From Oscillospiraceae bacterium (GTDB taxonomy: Bacteria > Bacillota > Clostridia > Oscillospirales > Oscillospiraceae), in the NCBI GenBank assembly GCA_031280855.1, contig JAITGH010000034.1, positions 1 through 12,961 on the forward strand: 12,961 nucleotides of DNA. Direction: 5' to 3'. This document shows positions 1-6,856 of this stretch, one piece after another. The notes beneath the pieces were generated by a model that did not search any database, was not told the DNA's origin, and saw only the letters and a program-made list of their open reading frames with translations. The position numbers and the translations under genes are program-made. Position 1 is the first letter of the stretch, and each line of letters starts with the position of its first letter.

Positions 1-708
1 GCGAGAGCTTGCGCCGGAGTTCATCATGCGCACCTCCGCGTCCTTGCGGATCACTCCGTCGAAGACCCGAACGTAGACGATAACGCCCTTGAAGCTGTCG
101 TACTGGCTGTCGAAGATGAGGGCGCGTAACGGTGCGGACGCATCGGCGGACGGCGCGGGTATAGAGCGCACGATAAGCTCGAGCACCTCGCCGATGTTAA
201 GCCCGAGTTTCGCGCTGATTAGCGGCGCGTTCTCTGCGGGTATGCCGATGATATCCTCAATCTCGCGGATTACGCGCTGCGGCTCCGCGCCCGGCAGGTC
301 GATCTTATTGATAACGGGCAGAACCTCAAGGTTATTGTCAACCGCGAGGTACGCGTTTGCCAGCGTCTGCGCCTCCGTTCCCTGCCGAGCGTCGACGACG
401 AGCAACGCACCCTCGCACGCCGACAGTGAGCGCGAGACCTCATAGTTGAAGTCAACGTGCCCCGGCGTGTCGATAAGGTTGAGCGTATACGCCTGACCGT
501 CGGCGGCGGCATAGCTGAGCCCGACGGCTCTCGCCTTGATCGTTATCCCGCGCTCACGTTCTAGCTCCATGTCGTCCAGCAATTGTGACGACATCTCACG
601 CGGGTCGACGGCGTTGCACGCCTCCAGCAGACGGTCGGCGAGCGTGCTCTTGCCATGGTCGATGTGAGCGATGATGGAGAAGTTGCGGATATACTTGGGG
701 TTAATCAC
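1..708 (-). CDS. lepA: Elongation factor 4 (LepA), N-terminal 236 residues, cut by the window edge
   Basis: This is a translational GTPase that acts on the ribosome (back-translocation or assembly role). The translated fragment shows all GTPase boxes: the P-loop AHIDHGKS (residues 14-21), the LepA-typical [10 protein letters not shown] (49-58), DTPGH (80-84), NKID (134-137) and SAK (165-167). It then enters domain [13 protein letters not shown] and the NYEVSRSL segment separate it from TypA, EF-G and IF2. The family is about 600 residues long, so roughly 60% lies beyond the left edge. The start is taken as GTG at 708 ([10 protein letters not shown]), because a TGA lies in frame 15 nt upstream and no ATG fits between. 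It begins 7 nt after the stop of the MFS gene, so it is probably translationally coupled and co-transcribed with it. The identity is firm; the exact start is slightly less so. Confidence 0.96.
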   Translation of the reverse strand, partial: MINPKYIRNFSIIAHIDHGKSTLADRLLEACNAVDPREMSSQLLDDMELERERGITIKARAVGLSYAAADGQAYTLNLIDTPGHVDFNYEVSRSLSACEGALLVVDARQGTEAQTLANAYLAVDNNLEVLPVINKIDLPGAEPQRVIREIEDIIGIPAENAPLISAKLGLNIGEVLELIVRSIPAPSADASAPLRALIFDSQYDSFKGVIVYVRVFDGVIRKDAEVRMMNSGASSR

Positions 709-715
709 AGTATGG

Positions 716-1927
716 TTAACTCACTTTCTTCGCTTTACCCTTAATGGGAAGAAAAGGGGTCATGAAGACGAAAATCAGCATAATACAGCCCTCGAGCATG
801 TAAAATATGCGGTAATCGTTACGGGCAAGCGGCATGGTTACGAATCCGGGGATCACGACGTTGAACGCGAGCATAAGCGTCGCCATGAACCCGCCTGCGG
901 TGCCCGCGTATTTCGGACCGATCTCCGGTAACGACATCGGCGCGGAGGTCAGCACAGGCGTACAGCCAAGCGTCACGAAGCCGAGCGCGGCAAGCGCGGC
1001 AATCTTCAGCGGCAACGCCGGGATCTGCCACGCGAACGCGACTCCCGCCGCGGACAGTACGCCTATGATCGCGAAGATTAGCTTCGGCCGGGCGGCGCGT
1101 CGTATGAGCCTCGGCATAATCAGGCAGCCCACCATCGCGGAGACCGTGAACACATTCGTTACCGTGGCGGCAAGCCCCGTCTCATACCCGCTGTCCTTTA
1201 GCGCGTCCATCAGGTATTGGCTCAGCGTAAGCGCGGAGGATTGGAACAGCATCATGCCGATTGTGATGATCCAAAGCGACTTGCTCTTAACGGTTACCTT
1301 GAGGCACTCCAAGATTGGCGGAGTCTTCTCGTCAACATCGCCGACCGGGACGGAGGGTTTCTCCTTGCCGAGTACCAGCCACGCAACCCACATGAGAATC
1401 GCGAAGATCGCGGCGCTGATGAAGCAGTCGCGGTAGTTTGCGAAAAGCGTGGAGATCCCGAGTCCGATCGCCATCGACCCATTGCAGAACGCGACGAAGA
1501 TTCCCAGCGCCATCACGCTCTGACGCTCCGGGAACCAGCGTCCGACGATCTTCATTTGGTTCGCGTTGAAGAACGTGGCGGCGACTCCGCTGAGCAGCAT
1601 GCAGATGAACATCAGCTCGTACGTCGTCGCCCAACGCCGAGCGACGATAGCGGCGACGGCGACGGAGTACGCGATCATGAGGATACGCTTCAGCCCAAAG
1701 CGATCGACCAATACTCCGGAGACGAGACTTAGCAACGCGCCGGGGATTAGCGGTGCGTTCATCAGGTTGACGAACTTCGACTTGTCGGTAATACCGATCT
1801 CTTGAAGCCACGGCGTGCCCCAGTGGGTCATCATAAACTGCGAATACTGCGGTGCCATGATCCCAAGGCACATCAGCACCAGCATTACCCACTTATAGCC
1901 GGAGCGAGAATTATGTTCAATCTGCAT
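716..1927 (-). CDS. Major facilitator superfamily transporter, substrate unknown
   Basis: The 403-residue protein is strongly hydrophobic, with about 12 predicted membrane helices in two halves. The halves are joined by a charged central loop near residues 190-215 ([16 protein letters not shown]). The MFS motif A is clear in the loop after helix 2: G71[10 protein letters not shown]81. A second conserved stretch reads [15 protein letters not shown], loosely like the RWFP segment of nitrate/nitrite or other organic-anion MFS porters, but this does not fix a substrate. The start ATG follows ACGGAG with a good spacing. The gene lies 32 nt after hpf and 7 nt before lepA, so it appears to share their transcript. 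A permease between two ribosome-associated genes is an unusual placement. The neighbouring cupin protein might share a pathway with it, but that is only inference. Confidence 0.9.
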   Translation of the reverse strand: MQIEHNSRSGYKWVMLVLMCLGIMAPQYSQFMMTHWGTPWLQEIGITDKSKFVNLMNAPLIPGALLSLVSGVLVDRFGLKRILMIAYSVAVAAIVARRWATTYELMFICMLLSGVAATFFNANQMKIVGRWFPERQSVMALGIFVAFCNGSMAIGLGISTLFANYRDCFISAAIFAILMWVAWLVLGKEKPSVPVGDVDEKTPPILECLKVTVKSKSLWIITIGMMLFQSSALTLSQYLMDALKDSGYETGLAATVTNVFTVSAMVGCLIMPRLIRRAARPKLIFAIIGVLSAAGVAFAWQIPALPLKIAALAALGFVTLGCTPVLTSAPMSLPEIGPKYAGTAGGFMATLMLAFNVVIPGFVTMPLARNDYRIFYMLEGCIMLIFVFMTPFLPIKGKAKKVS

Positions 1928-1959
1928 AAAAACTCCGTTATCTGAAAGCGATGAGTTGG

Positions 1960-2505
1960 TTAATCCGCCAGCCCGGTTATTTGCCCGTACGTGCCGTCCT
2001 TACGCTTATAGACGACGGAGAACGCGTTGGAGTCGGACTCGTTGCGGAACGCGAAGAACTCGTGCCCCAGCAGATTCATTTGCAGGATCGCTTCCTCGGG
2101 CGACATCGGTTTGATGGAGAAGCGTTTGAGCTTGGTAATCTTGAACTCTGCATCGTCGTCGGGTTCTTCGTCGAAGTAGGGGATGGCGTCGACGGCGACG
2201 TCCTTGATACCGGCGCGGAGCCGCTTTGAAAGCTTCGTCTTGTTCTTGCGGACTTGACGCTCGACGGCTGCGACTGCGCTGTCGATACACGCAAACTGGT
2301 CGTGCGTCAGTTCACTGACGCGGAAGATGGTGCCGCTGAAGTTGATGGTGACCTCCAGCCCGTGGCGGCCGCGCTCGAGGTAGAACGCGACGGTGCACTC
2401 GCCCTCGTCTCGGAACAGGCGGTCGATCTTACTGAGCTTCTTCTCGGCGTAGGCTTTAAGCTCGTCGGTTATCTTTGCGCGCTTCTCGTTGTAGGTGAAT
2501 CTCAT
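1960..2505 (-). CDS. hpf: Ribosome hibernation promoting factor, long form
   Basis: This protein binds the 30S decoding region and drives pairing of idle 70S ribosomes into 100S dimers in stationary phase or stress. It has 181 residues, the size of the long HPF found in Firmicutes. The N-terminal S30AE/YfiA domain spans about residues 1-100, starting MRFTYNEKRAKITDELKAYA. A charged linker follows, then the C-terminal dimerisation domain (about 125-181) with the hallmark KPMSPEEAILQMNLLGHEFF and VVYKRKDGTYGQI. The ATG is preceded by CCGGAGG with an 8-nt spacer, a strong ribosome site. No clear promoter is visible directly upstream, where a repeat-rich stretch lies, so it may be read from the cupin promoter. 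Long HPF in Gram-positive bacteria is usually controlled by stress or stationary-phase signals, but none is seen here. Confidence 0.96.
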   Translation of the reverse strand: MRFTYNEKRAKITDELKAYAEKKLSKIDRLFRDEGECTVAFYLERGRHGLEVTINFSGTIFRVSELTHDQFACIDSAVAAVERQVRKNKTKLSKRLRAGIKDVAVDAIPYFDEEPDDDAEFKITKLKRFSIKPMSPEEAILQMNLLGHEFFAFRNESDSNAFSVVYKRKDGTYGQITGLAD

Positions 2506-2511
2506 TGGTGA

Positions 2512-2677
2512 GTCCTCCGGAATAGTGAATTAGTAATTAGTAAGTAGGAATCAGCGGACGGAGTGACGGGGGACGGAATAGTGAATTAGTTAGTAGGGGA
2601 CGACGGGACGGAGTAGCGCGTAGGAATTAGCAGACGGGGTGAATCTCCCGTGGAAGCGCTCTACAAATTCCCATTTC
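2512..2677. repeat. A/T-rich imperfect tandem repeat between the cupin gene and hpf
   Basis: The 16-mer GGAATAGTGAATTAGT occurs at 2519-2534 and again at 2575-2590, 56 nt apart. Each copy is followed by GTAG- and GACGGAGT-rich sequence. A related 12-mer, ATTAGTAAGTAG, is at 2536-2547 and again at 3791-3802 in the leader of the cupin gene. The stretch contains no credible ORF and no obvious promoter. It looks like a slippage-prone or recombining intergenic repeat. Confidence 0.7.
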
Positions 2678-3760
2678 CTAATTACCGGTAACTAGTTTCC
2701 CATCGGGCAGGACGCGTCCGTACACTCCGTGTTGGTACATTGGGGTAAAGTTGATGGGTGCGCCGAGCCGCTTGATCTTGACGGCGCTGTGCCAAACCTC
2801 CGAGGGGACGCGGATAATCGTCGGCTTCGTGATGGTAAAGGTCTCGAGCTTGTCGGGCGAGTAGCCGAGCGAGATCTCGATCTCCGCGTCGAAGTCGAAG
2901 AACCTCGCGATGTCCGCCCCGGTGAACCAGAGGTACTCCTCCACGCCGTGGTGCATGTGAAGCTCCCCGATTTCGCAGGGCTGTTGGATAATCTCGTACT
3001 TGTAGACGAGTCGGGACTCCGGCATGTCGCTTGCACCGTAGAACTTGGCTCGAGGCGAGAGGAAACGCGGGTCGCTGTGAAGCTCCGGGGTGAACGGGAA
3101 CACGTACTTGTCGAAGTTGCCGGTGCGCGGTGCGTTCGCCATGTCGTAGTAGGGCTTGAGCAAATCGATGGTAGAGGCCTCGGCCTGAGAGGTCTCGCCC
3201 TGCGCCTCGGCGGCGTCCATGCGCTCACTGAAACACTTGCCGCAGTAGATGCACTCCTTCGAGCGATCCTTGACGCAGCGGCGGACGCCCGCGCCGTCGT
3301 ACTGGAAATCCTCCGAGCCGTTAGGGAGCTTGCGCGGGGTGATCTTCGACCAGTCGCCGTCCATATAGATCGCGCTGAACACGATCGGCTTGTCGGGGTT
3401 GATCTTGCGGAAGTTGATCGGACAGTGGTAGAGCTTCGGCGGGATACGAATCAGCGTGGGACTGTCGATGAGGAAGTGCTCCATATGTTCGTTGTCGTCG
3501 CCGAGCCAGATGTCGATCTCCGCGTCGAACTCCCAAAAGTTCGTCATGTCGGCGTTTGTGAAGACGATGTACTCGTCCACCGCGTGGTGAGTGTGCGGAA
3601 CCTCCATCGGCAACGGCTTGTTGATCGCCGTGAAGTCCATGTACAGGCGTGCCTTCGGCATCATCGTCGTGCCGCGAAAGAACCCTCGCGGCGCAACGAA
3701 GCCGTACCAACTGTGATGCTCCTCCGGGATCGTGAACACCAGATCGCTAAGCTTGCTCAT
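2678..3760 (-). CDS. Duplicated (bicupin) metal-binding protein with an inserted four-cysteine motif
   Basis: The 360-residue protein consists of two homologous halves, residues about 20-140 and 225-350. They share the pattern HH-x-V-x-EY-x2-FT-x-AD, then FDAEI, LG, PT-x-IR-x-P and a final H. Both halves keep a cupin-type metal site: H56, H58, E63 and H112 in the first, and H268, H270, E275 and H324 in the second. The linker between them carries C162-x7-C170-x2-C173-x2-C176; the piece ECIYCGKC resembles a ferredoxin or zinc-knuckle motif. No signal peptide is present, so it is probably cytoplasmic. The ATG at 3760 follows AAGGAG. The gene has its own promoter and precedes hpf. I do not recognise a named family: it could be a dioxygenase, an isomerase or a binding protein. 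The cupin fold is a confident call from the repeated ligand pattern; the function is unknown. Confidence 0.75.
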   Translation of the reverse strand: MSKLSDLVFTIPEEHHSWYGFVAPRGFFRGTTMMPKARLYMDFTAINKPLPMEVPHTHHAVDEYIVFTNADMTNFWEFDAEIDIWLGDDNEHMEHFLIDSPTLIRIPPKLYHCPINFRKINPDKPIVFSAIYMDGDWSKITPRKLPNGSEDFQYDGAGVRRCVKDRSKECIYCGKCFSERMDAAEAQGETSQAEASTIDLLKPYYDMANAPRTGNFDKYVFPFTPELHSDPRFLSPRAKFYGASDMPESRLVYKYEIIQQPCEIGELHMHHGVEEYLWFTGADIARFFDFDAEIEISLGYSPDKLETFTITKPTIIRVPSEVWHSAVKIKRLGAPINFTPMYQHGVYGRVLPDGKLVTGN

Positions 3761-3860
3761 GATCGTGAACTCCTTGCATTGTTATTTGGGATTAGTAAGT
3801 AGCGGACGCGGTTTACGGAGGCGACGCTCTCCCAACGCCTATCTCCTAATCACTACTCCT

Positions 3861-3889
3861 ATTATACCACAAAACAACGCGTTTGTCAA
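3861..3889 (-). promoter_or_regulatory. Sigma-A type promoter for the cupin gene (probably also hpf-MFS-lepA)
   Basis: On the minus strand TTGACA (3889-3884) and TATAAT (3866-3861) are both perfect and separated by 17 nt, with TGTGG directly before the -10. The sequence from -14 to about +6 is almost identical to that of the ECF S-component promoter. The predicted leader is about 95 nt. Confidence 0.85.
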
Positions 3890-3987
3890 GTGTTATTTTT
3901 CTGAGCGCGAGGATCACGAGGGGGAACGTTTGATAGCATGTTCTTGAGCTACGCTGCCTCTGTATCGAGCCTTGCGACCGGCGCAGC

Positions 3988-4020
3988 GAAACTCTCGTGC
4001 CCTGATGGCGCGAGAGTTTC
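3988..4020. repeat. Dispersed palindrome, copy 1; possible amtB terminator
   Basis: GAAACTCTCG (3988-3997) pairs perfectly with CGAGAGTTTC (4011-4020). The interior GCC-CTGAT-GGC extends the stem to about 14 bp around a 5-nt loop, with T·G as the one wobble on the plus strand. It lies 46 nt beyond the amtB stop but has no T-tract on either side. The same 32-nt unit recurs at 7635-7666 with 28 of 32 bases identical. That makes it a dispersed REP-like palindrome first, and a terminator only possibly. Confidence 0.75.
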
Positions 4021-4065
4021 AGTCGGCGTAACGCTGAACCATTATCAGTCCCTGCGTAACTCCGC

Positions 4066-5799
4066 TTATTCGACGTCCTGCAGAGCGGAGTAGCCCTCCT
4101 CACCGGTGCGAACTTTGACGATGTTCTCAACGTCGTAGACGAAGATCTTGCCGTCGCCGATATTGCCGGTGTATAGCACTCGCTTCGCGGTCTCGATGAC
4201 TGATGCGACCGGAACCTTACACACGACGATCTCCAGCTTCACTTTCGGCAGGAAAGTCACGTCGATCTCGATGCCGCGGTAATGCGCTTGGTTACCCTTC
4301 TGCATACCGTAGCCCATAACGTTCGTGACCGTCATACCGGTAATGCCGATGCTGTTCATCGCGACTTTCAGATCCTCAAGCTTATTCGGGCGAGTGACGA
4401 TATCGACTTTGGTGAACTTGAAGTCGGAGTCCGGCATCGGGTGAGCCTTATGCACGACCTCGACGCTATCCCGCGTAACGGGCGCGGAGTCTTCGCTTTC
4501 GACCACGACGGAGGGTTGAATCGCCTCCGGATCCGTCAGGAATCCGGCGTAGGAACTGGTAAGCCCGTGCTCGGTGAGGTCAAGCCCGAGGACTTCCTCC
4601 TCTGCGGTTACGCGCAATCCGGTGAACTTCTTGATCAGCAGGAACACGATGGTCATCGCGATCGCGACGTAGACGGCGACCGCCGCGACTCCGAGAGCCT
4701 GCACACCGACGAACGAGCCTCTGGTCATCTCTGCCCCCGCGAGGTAGTCGTTGCTTGCAAACACTCCCGTAAGAATGGTGCCGAGCGCTCCGCACACTCC
4801 GTGCACACTGATCGCACCGACAGGGTCGTCGATCTTCGCGCGCTTCTCGAAGAATTCGACGCTAAGCACTACGACGATACCCGCGATGATTCCGATAACG
4901 GCCGCCGCCCATTGGTTCACCGCGTCGCAGCCCGCCGTAATCGCGACAAGTCCCGCAAGAGCGCCGTTAAGCGTCATCGACACGTCGGGCTTCTTATACT
5001 TCGCCCATGTGAAGATCATTGTGGAGACTGCCCCGAGGCACGCCGCGATATTCGTCGTCACGAACACTCGGCTTGACAGCAGCGCGGCCGCGTGCGTGAT
5101 GATCCCGGCTTCGGCGTCCGCGTCGAGCATTGCGACGGTGGAGCCGCCGTTGAACCCGAACCAGCAGAACCAGAGAATGAACGTTCCGAGTCCCGCCAGA
5201 GTGAGATTGTGCCCGGGAATCGCCTTCGGCTTACCGTCGGCTCCGAACTTGCCGATTCTCGGCCCGAGGATCTTCGCGCCGACCAGCGCGGAGACTCCGC
5301 CGACCATATGCACGGCGGTCGAACCCGCGAAGTCGTGGAACCCCAGTTGCGCAAGCCAGCCGTCTCCGTTCCAGATCCACCGCCCGGAGATCGGATACAC
5401 GATCGCAGAGATCACTACCGAGTAGAGTATGTAGCTCTTGAACTTAGTGCGCTCCGCCATAGAGCCGGAGACGATCGTCGACGCGGTCGCGCAGAACACG
5501 CTTTGGAAGATCAGCGTCGCATAGTCGTACCCTTTGTCCACGGCTCCGGTAAATAGGTCGAGCGTTCCGATGATCGCACCGGAGCCGCTCCACATAAGCC
5601 CGAATCCCAGGATCCAGAATACAGGCACTCCGCACGCAAAGTCCATTATGTTCTTCATCAGAATGTTGCCCGCGTTCTTTGCGCGGGTCAACCCGCCCTC
5701 AACAAGCGCGAATCCCGCTTGCATCAAGAATACCAGCGCTGCCGCGATAAGCATCCACATAGTGTTCACGCCGGATACGATGTTTACCAAGTTCTCCAT
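4066..5799 (-). CDS. amtB: Ammonium channel fused to a C-terminal PII (GlnK/GlnB) signalling domain
   Basis: This is an inner-membrane ammonium channel (residues 1-400) with a PII regulatory domain (about 459-570) in one 577-residue chain. The Amt part shows FALVEGGLTRAKNAGNILMK, the twin pore histidines H164 (TAVHMVGG) and H333 (SVHGVCG), and GFNGGST. The PII part shows ITGMTVTNVMGYGMQKG, the FLPKVKLEIVV strand, the nucleotide loop TGNIGDGKIFVYDV and VRTGEE. The residues equivalent to Q39, K58 and K90 of E. coli GlnB are kept, consistent with ATP/ADP and 2-oxoglutarate binding. The Tyr51 uridylylation site is isoleucine (I512). A charged linker (401-458) joins the parts. The start is ATG 5799: it follows AAAAGGAGA with good spacing, while an ATG 105 nt upstream would lie inside the leader hairpin. 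No other nitrogen gene adjoins it. Confidence 0.95.
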   Translation of the reverse strand: MENLVNIVSGVNTMWMLIAAALVFLMQAGFALVEGGLTRAKNAGNILMKNIMDFACGVPVFWILGFGLMWSGSGAIIGTLDLFTGAVDKGYDYATLIFQSVFCATASTIVSGSMAERTKFKSYILYSVVISAIVYPISGRWIWNGDGWLAQLGFHDFAGSTAVHMVGGVSALVGAKILGPRIGKFGADGKPKAIPGHNLTLAGLGTFILWFCWFGFNGGSTVAMLDADAEAGIITHAAALLSSRVFVTTNIAACLGAVSTMIFTWAKYKKPDVSMTLNGALAGLVAITAGCDAVNQWAAAVIGIIAGIVVVLSVEFFEKRAKIDDPVGAISVHGVCGALGTILTGVFASNDYLAGAEMTRGSFVGVQALGVAAVAVYVAIAMTIVFLLIKKFTGLRVTAEEEVLGLDLTEHGLTSSYAGFLTDPEAIQPSVVVESEDSAPVTRDSVEVVHKAHPMPDSDFKFTKVDIVTRPNKLEDLKVAMNSIGITGMTVTNVMGYGMQKGNQAHYRGIEIDVTFLPKVKLEIVVCKVPVASVIETAKRVLYTGNIGDGKIFVYDVENIVKVRTGEEGYSALQDVE

Positions 5800-5821
5800 G
5801 GTTTGACATTCTCCTTTTGAC

Positions 5822-5872
5822 GAAAAAAGTACAGCAAAGACACCGGAAGTTATCCCCCAGCGTCTTTGCTGT
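5822..5872 (-). terminator. Leader hairpin plus T-tract upstream of amtB (candidate attenuator)
   Basis: Read on the minus strand, ACAGCAAAGACGCTGGGGG (5872-5854) pairs with CTTCCGGTGTCTTTGCTGT (5849-5831) over 19 bp, closing the loop ATAA. Four pairs are G·U, which would be C·A mismatches in the opposite RNA, so the structure is built for the amtB transcript. AC and then six T follow (5828-5823). It sits 24 nt before the amtB start and within a few nucleotides of the predicted transcription start, so most transcripts might end here unless something intervenes. No antiterminator hairpin with an ANTAR-type loop is visible. Confidence 0.8.
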
Positions 5873-5882
5873 TTGTACCTAA

Positions 5883-5911
5883 AGTATAACACATCGTCTT
5901 GCAATTGTCAA
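5883..5911 (-). promoter_or_regulatory. Sigma-A type promoter of amtB
   Basis: On the minus strand TTGACA (5911-5906) and TATACT (5888-5883) are spaced by 17 nt, with TGTGT immediately before the -10. A/T-rich sequence lies upstream (5925-5945). The predicted start site near 5876 leaves a leader of about 75 nt that consists mostly of the terminator-like hairpin. Confidence 0.85.
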
Positions 5912-5970
5912 CACATAAAATTGCACAAACTTCAAAAAATATTCACAAGTTTATCGGACATTTTGCCATA

Positions 5971-5979
5971 TTTGTCGAT
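5971..5979 (+). promoter_or_regulatory. Candidate Spo0A box upstream of the spoIIA operon
   Basis: TTTGTCGAT matches the known 0A-box consensus TTTGTCRAA at 8 of 9 positions and lies about 85 nt upstream of the spoIIA -10. Spo0A activation of spoIIA is established in Bacillus. A single short match in A/T-rich sequence is weak evidence. Confidence 0.4.
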
Positions 5980-6002
5980 TTGCGGTATAACATCCGCAAA
6001 TC
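5977..6002. repeat. Perfect 9-bp palindrome in the amtB-spoIIA divergent region (operator-like)
   Basis: GATTTGCGG (5977-5985) and CCGCAAATC (5994-6002) are exact inverted copies around the 8-nt spacer TATAACAT. The half-site overlaps the candidate 0A box by three bases. The size and symmetry suit a dimeric DNA-binding regulator serving either divergent gene; a hairpin is the alternative. Confidence 0.6.
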
Positions 6003-6058
6003 AGCCGCATAAAAATCGGCACATCGCGCACATTTCGCTGTATTTCGAGCTTTGCATG

Positions 6059-6067
6059 TGCTATAAT
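6059..6067 (+). promoter_or_regulatory. Extended -10 promoter of the spoIIAA-spoIIAB-sigF operon
   Basis: TATAAT (6062-6067) is preceded by TGTGC, an extended -10 element. No good -35 hexamer sits 16-18 nt upstream, which fits an activator-dependent or extended -10 promoter. A sigma-H pattern, as in Bacillus spoIIA, was looked for and not found. The predicted start is about 25 nt before the spoIIAA ATG. Confidence 0.7.
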
Positions 6068-6098
6068 CGGTACATTCACATATTACGAGGTTACGCCG

Positions 6099-6413
6099 AT
6101 GTCCGTACAGACGAACTTTGAAAACGGGGAGCTGCGCTTCAGTTTAGGCGGGGAGCTCGACCACCACTCCGCACGAGACGTAATGCGGAAGATCGCCGAC
6201 GAAATCGACCGCAGATTGCCCGGTAAATGCGTGCTCGACCTTGCCGGAGTCGGGTTCACCGACAGCTCCGGAATCGCGGTACTGCTACGTACGCACAAGC
6301 ACATGCGGGAGCTTGGCGGTTCGCTGAGCGTGGAGAACGTCCACGCTCAGCCGGCGAAAGTCTTCCGCGCCGCGAACGTCGGAAAGATGGTCGCATTCCA
6401 AGAAGTGAGGTAA
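6099..6413 (+). CDS. spoIIAA: Anti-sigma F factor antagonist (SpoIIAA, STAS domain)
   Basis: In its unphosphorylated form this protein binds SpoIIAB and frees sigma-F in the forespore. The 104-residue protein is a single STAS domain, usual for the family. GGELDHHSARDV (17-28) matches the SpoIIAA signature GELDHH. The loop TDSSG (54-58) holds the phosphoacceptor serine, S57, the target of the SpoIIAB kinase. The ATG at 6099 follows a modest GAGG ribosome site about 8 nt upstream. It is the first gene of the three-gene operon. The stop is 5 nt before spoIIAB, and the SpoIIAB ribosome site overlaps its last codons, suggesting coupled translation. The neighbours make the assignment to SpoIIAA rather than RsbV secure. 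Confidence 0.95.
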   Translation: MSVQTNFENGELRFSLGGELDHHSARDVMRKIADEIDRRLPGKCVLDLAGVGFTDSSGIAVLLRTHKHMRELGGSLSVENVHAQPAKVFRAANVGKMVAFQEVR

Positions 6414-6418
6414 CACCA

Positions 6419-6856
6419 ATGAAATCGGAGAACTACATAAAGGTAGAGTTCCCGTCGATGTCGGCGAACGAGGCGTTCGCACGCAACGTCGCCGCGATCT
6501 TCGCCGCGAGACTCGACCCGACCCTTGACGAAGTCGGAGACATTAAGACCGCGGTCAGCGAAGCCGTGACGAACAGCATCGTGCACGCGTATCCGTCGGA
6601 GCTCGGGCGAATCCAGCTGCGGTGCCGATTGCCGGAGCACAACCTGGTCGAAATCGTCGTGCGTGACTGGGGCGTCGGAATCGCGGACGTTCCGCAAGCG
6701 ATGGAGCCTATGTTCACGACCGGCGGCGAGGATCGCTCCGGCATGGGCTTCTCAATGATGGAGGGCTTCATGGACAGCTTGAAAGTTCGCTCTTCCCCCG
6801 GCAAGGGCACTACGGTGACGATGAAGAAGCGCATACTCAGTAAGGCTCGAAAATGA
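6419..6856 (+). CDS. spoIIAB: Anti-sigma F factor and serine kinase (SpoIIAB)
   Basis: This protein holds sigma-F inactive and phosphorylates SpoIIAA. It is a 145-residue GHKL-type ATPase, almost exactly the family length. The N-box is SEAVTNSIVHAY (E48, N52). The G1 box is DWGVGI (D83-G85-G87), and the ATP lid and G2 box are TTGGEDRSGMGF (100-111). The N-terminal FPSMSANEAFAR resembles the helix that contacts partner proteins in the Bacillus protein. The start at 6419 is preferred over an in-frame upstream start at 6227, because the latter overlaps spoIIAA by nearly 190 nt and adds a low-complexity arginine-rich stretch. The last codons overlap the sigF start in an ATGA, indicating translational coupling that would keep the anti-sigma and sigma factors in step. 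Confidence 0.96.
   Translation: MKSENYIKVEFPSMSANEAFARNVAAIFAARLDPTLDEVGDIKTAVSEAVTNSIVHAYPSELGRIQLRCRLPEHNLVEIVVRDWGVGIADVPQAMEPMFTTGGEDRSGMGFSMMEGFMDSLKVRSSPGKGTTVTMKKRILSKARK

Larger units (their letters stand above)
3761..4065. other. Intergenic region between amtB and the cupin gene
   Basis: This gap holds the cupin promoter (3861-3889), its roughly 95-nt leader with an ATTAGTAAGTAG repeat copy, a block at 3924-3953 that recurs near 10806, and a strong palindrome (3988-4020) just past the amtB stop. I see no credible gene in it on either strand. Confidence 0.7.

Noticed and set aside
2729..3802. A 357-codon open frame on the plus strand opposite the cupin gene
   Set aside because: Its protein is rich in V, L, R, E and D without recognisable motifs, as expected from an antisense frame in GC-rich sequence. 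The minus-strand frame has conserved duplicated cupin motifs and a ribosome site.
4066..5904. Longer amtB start 35 codons upstream
   Set aside because: That start would place coding sequence over the promoter-proximal hairpin and T-tract and lies upstream of the predicted transcription start. ATG 5799 has a good ribosome site and the typical Amt N-terminus.
6227..6418. N-terminal extension of SpoIIAB
   Set aside because: It overlaps spoIIAA out of frame, is arginine-rich with no motif, and the ATG at 6419 gives the normal SpoIIAB length.
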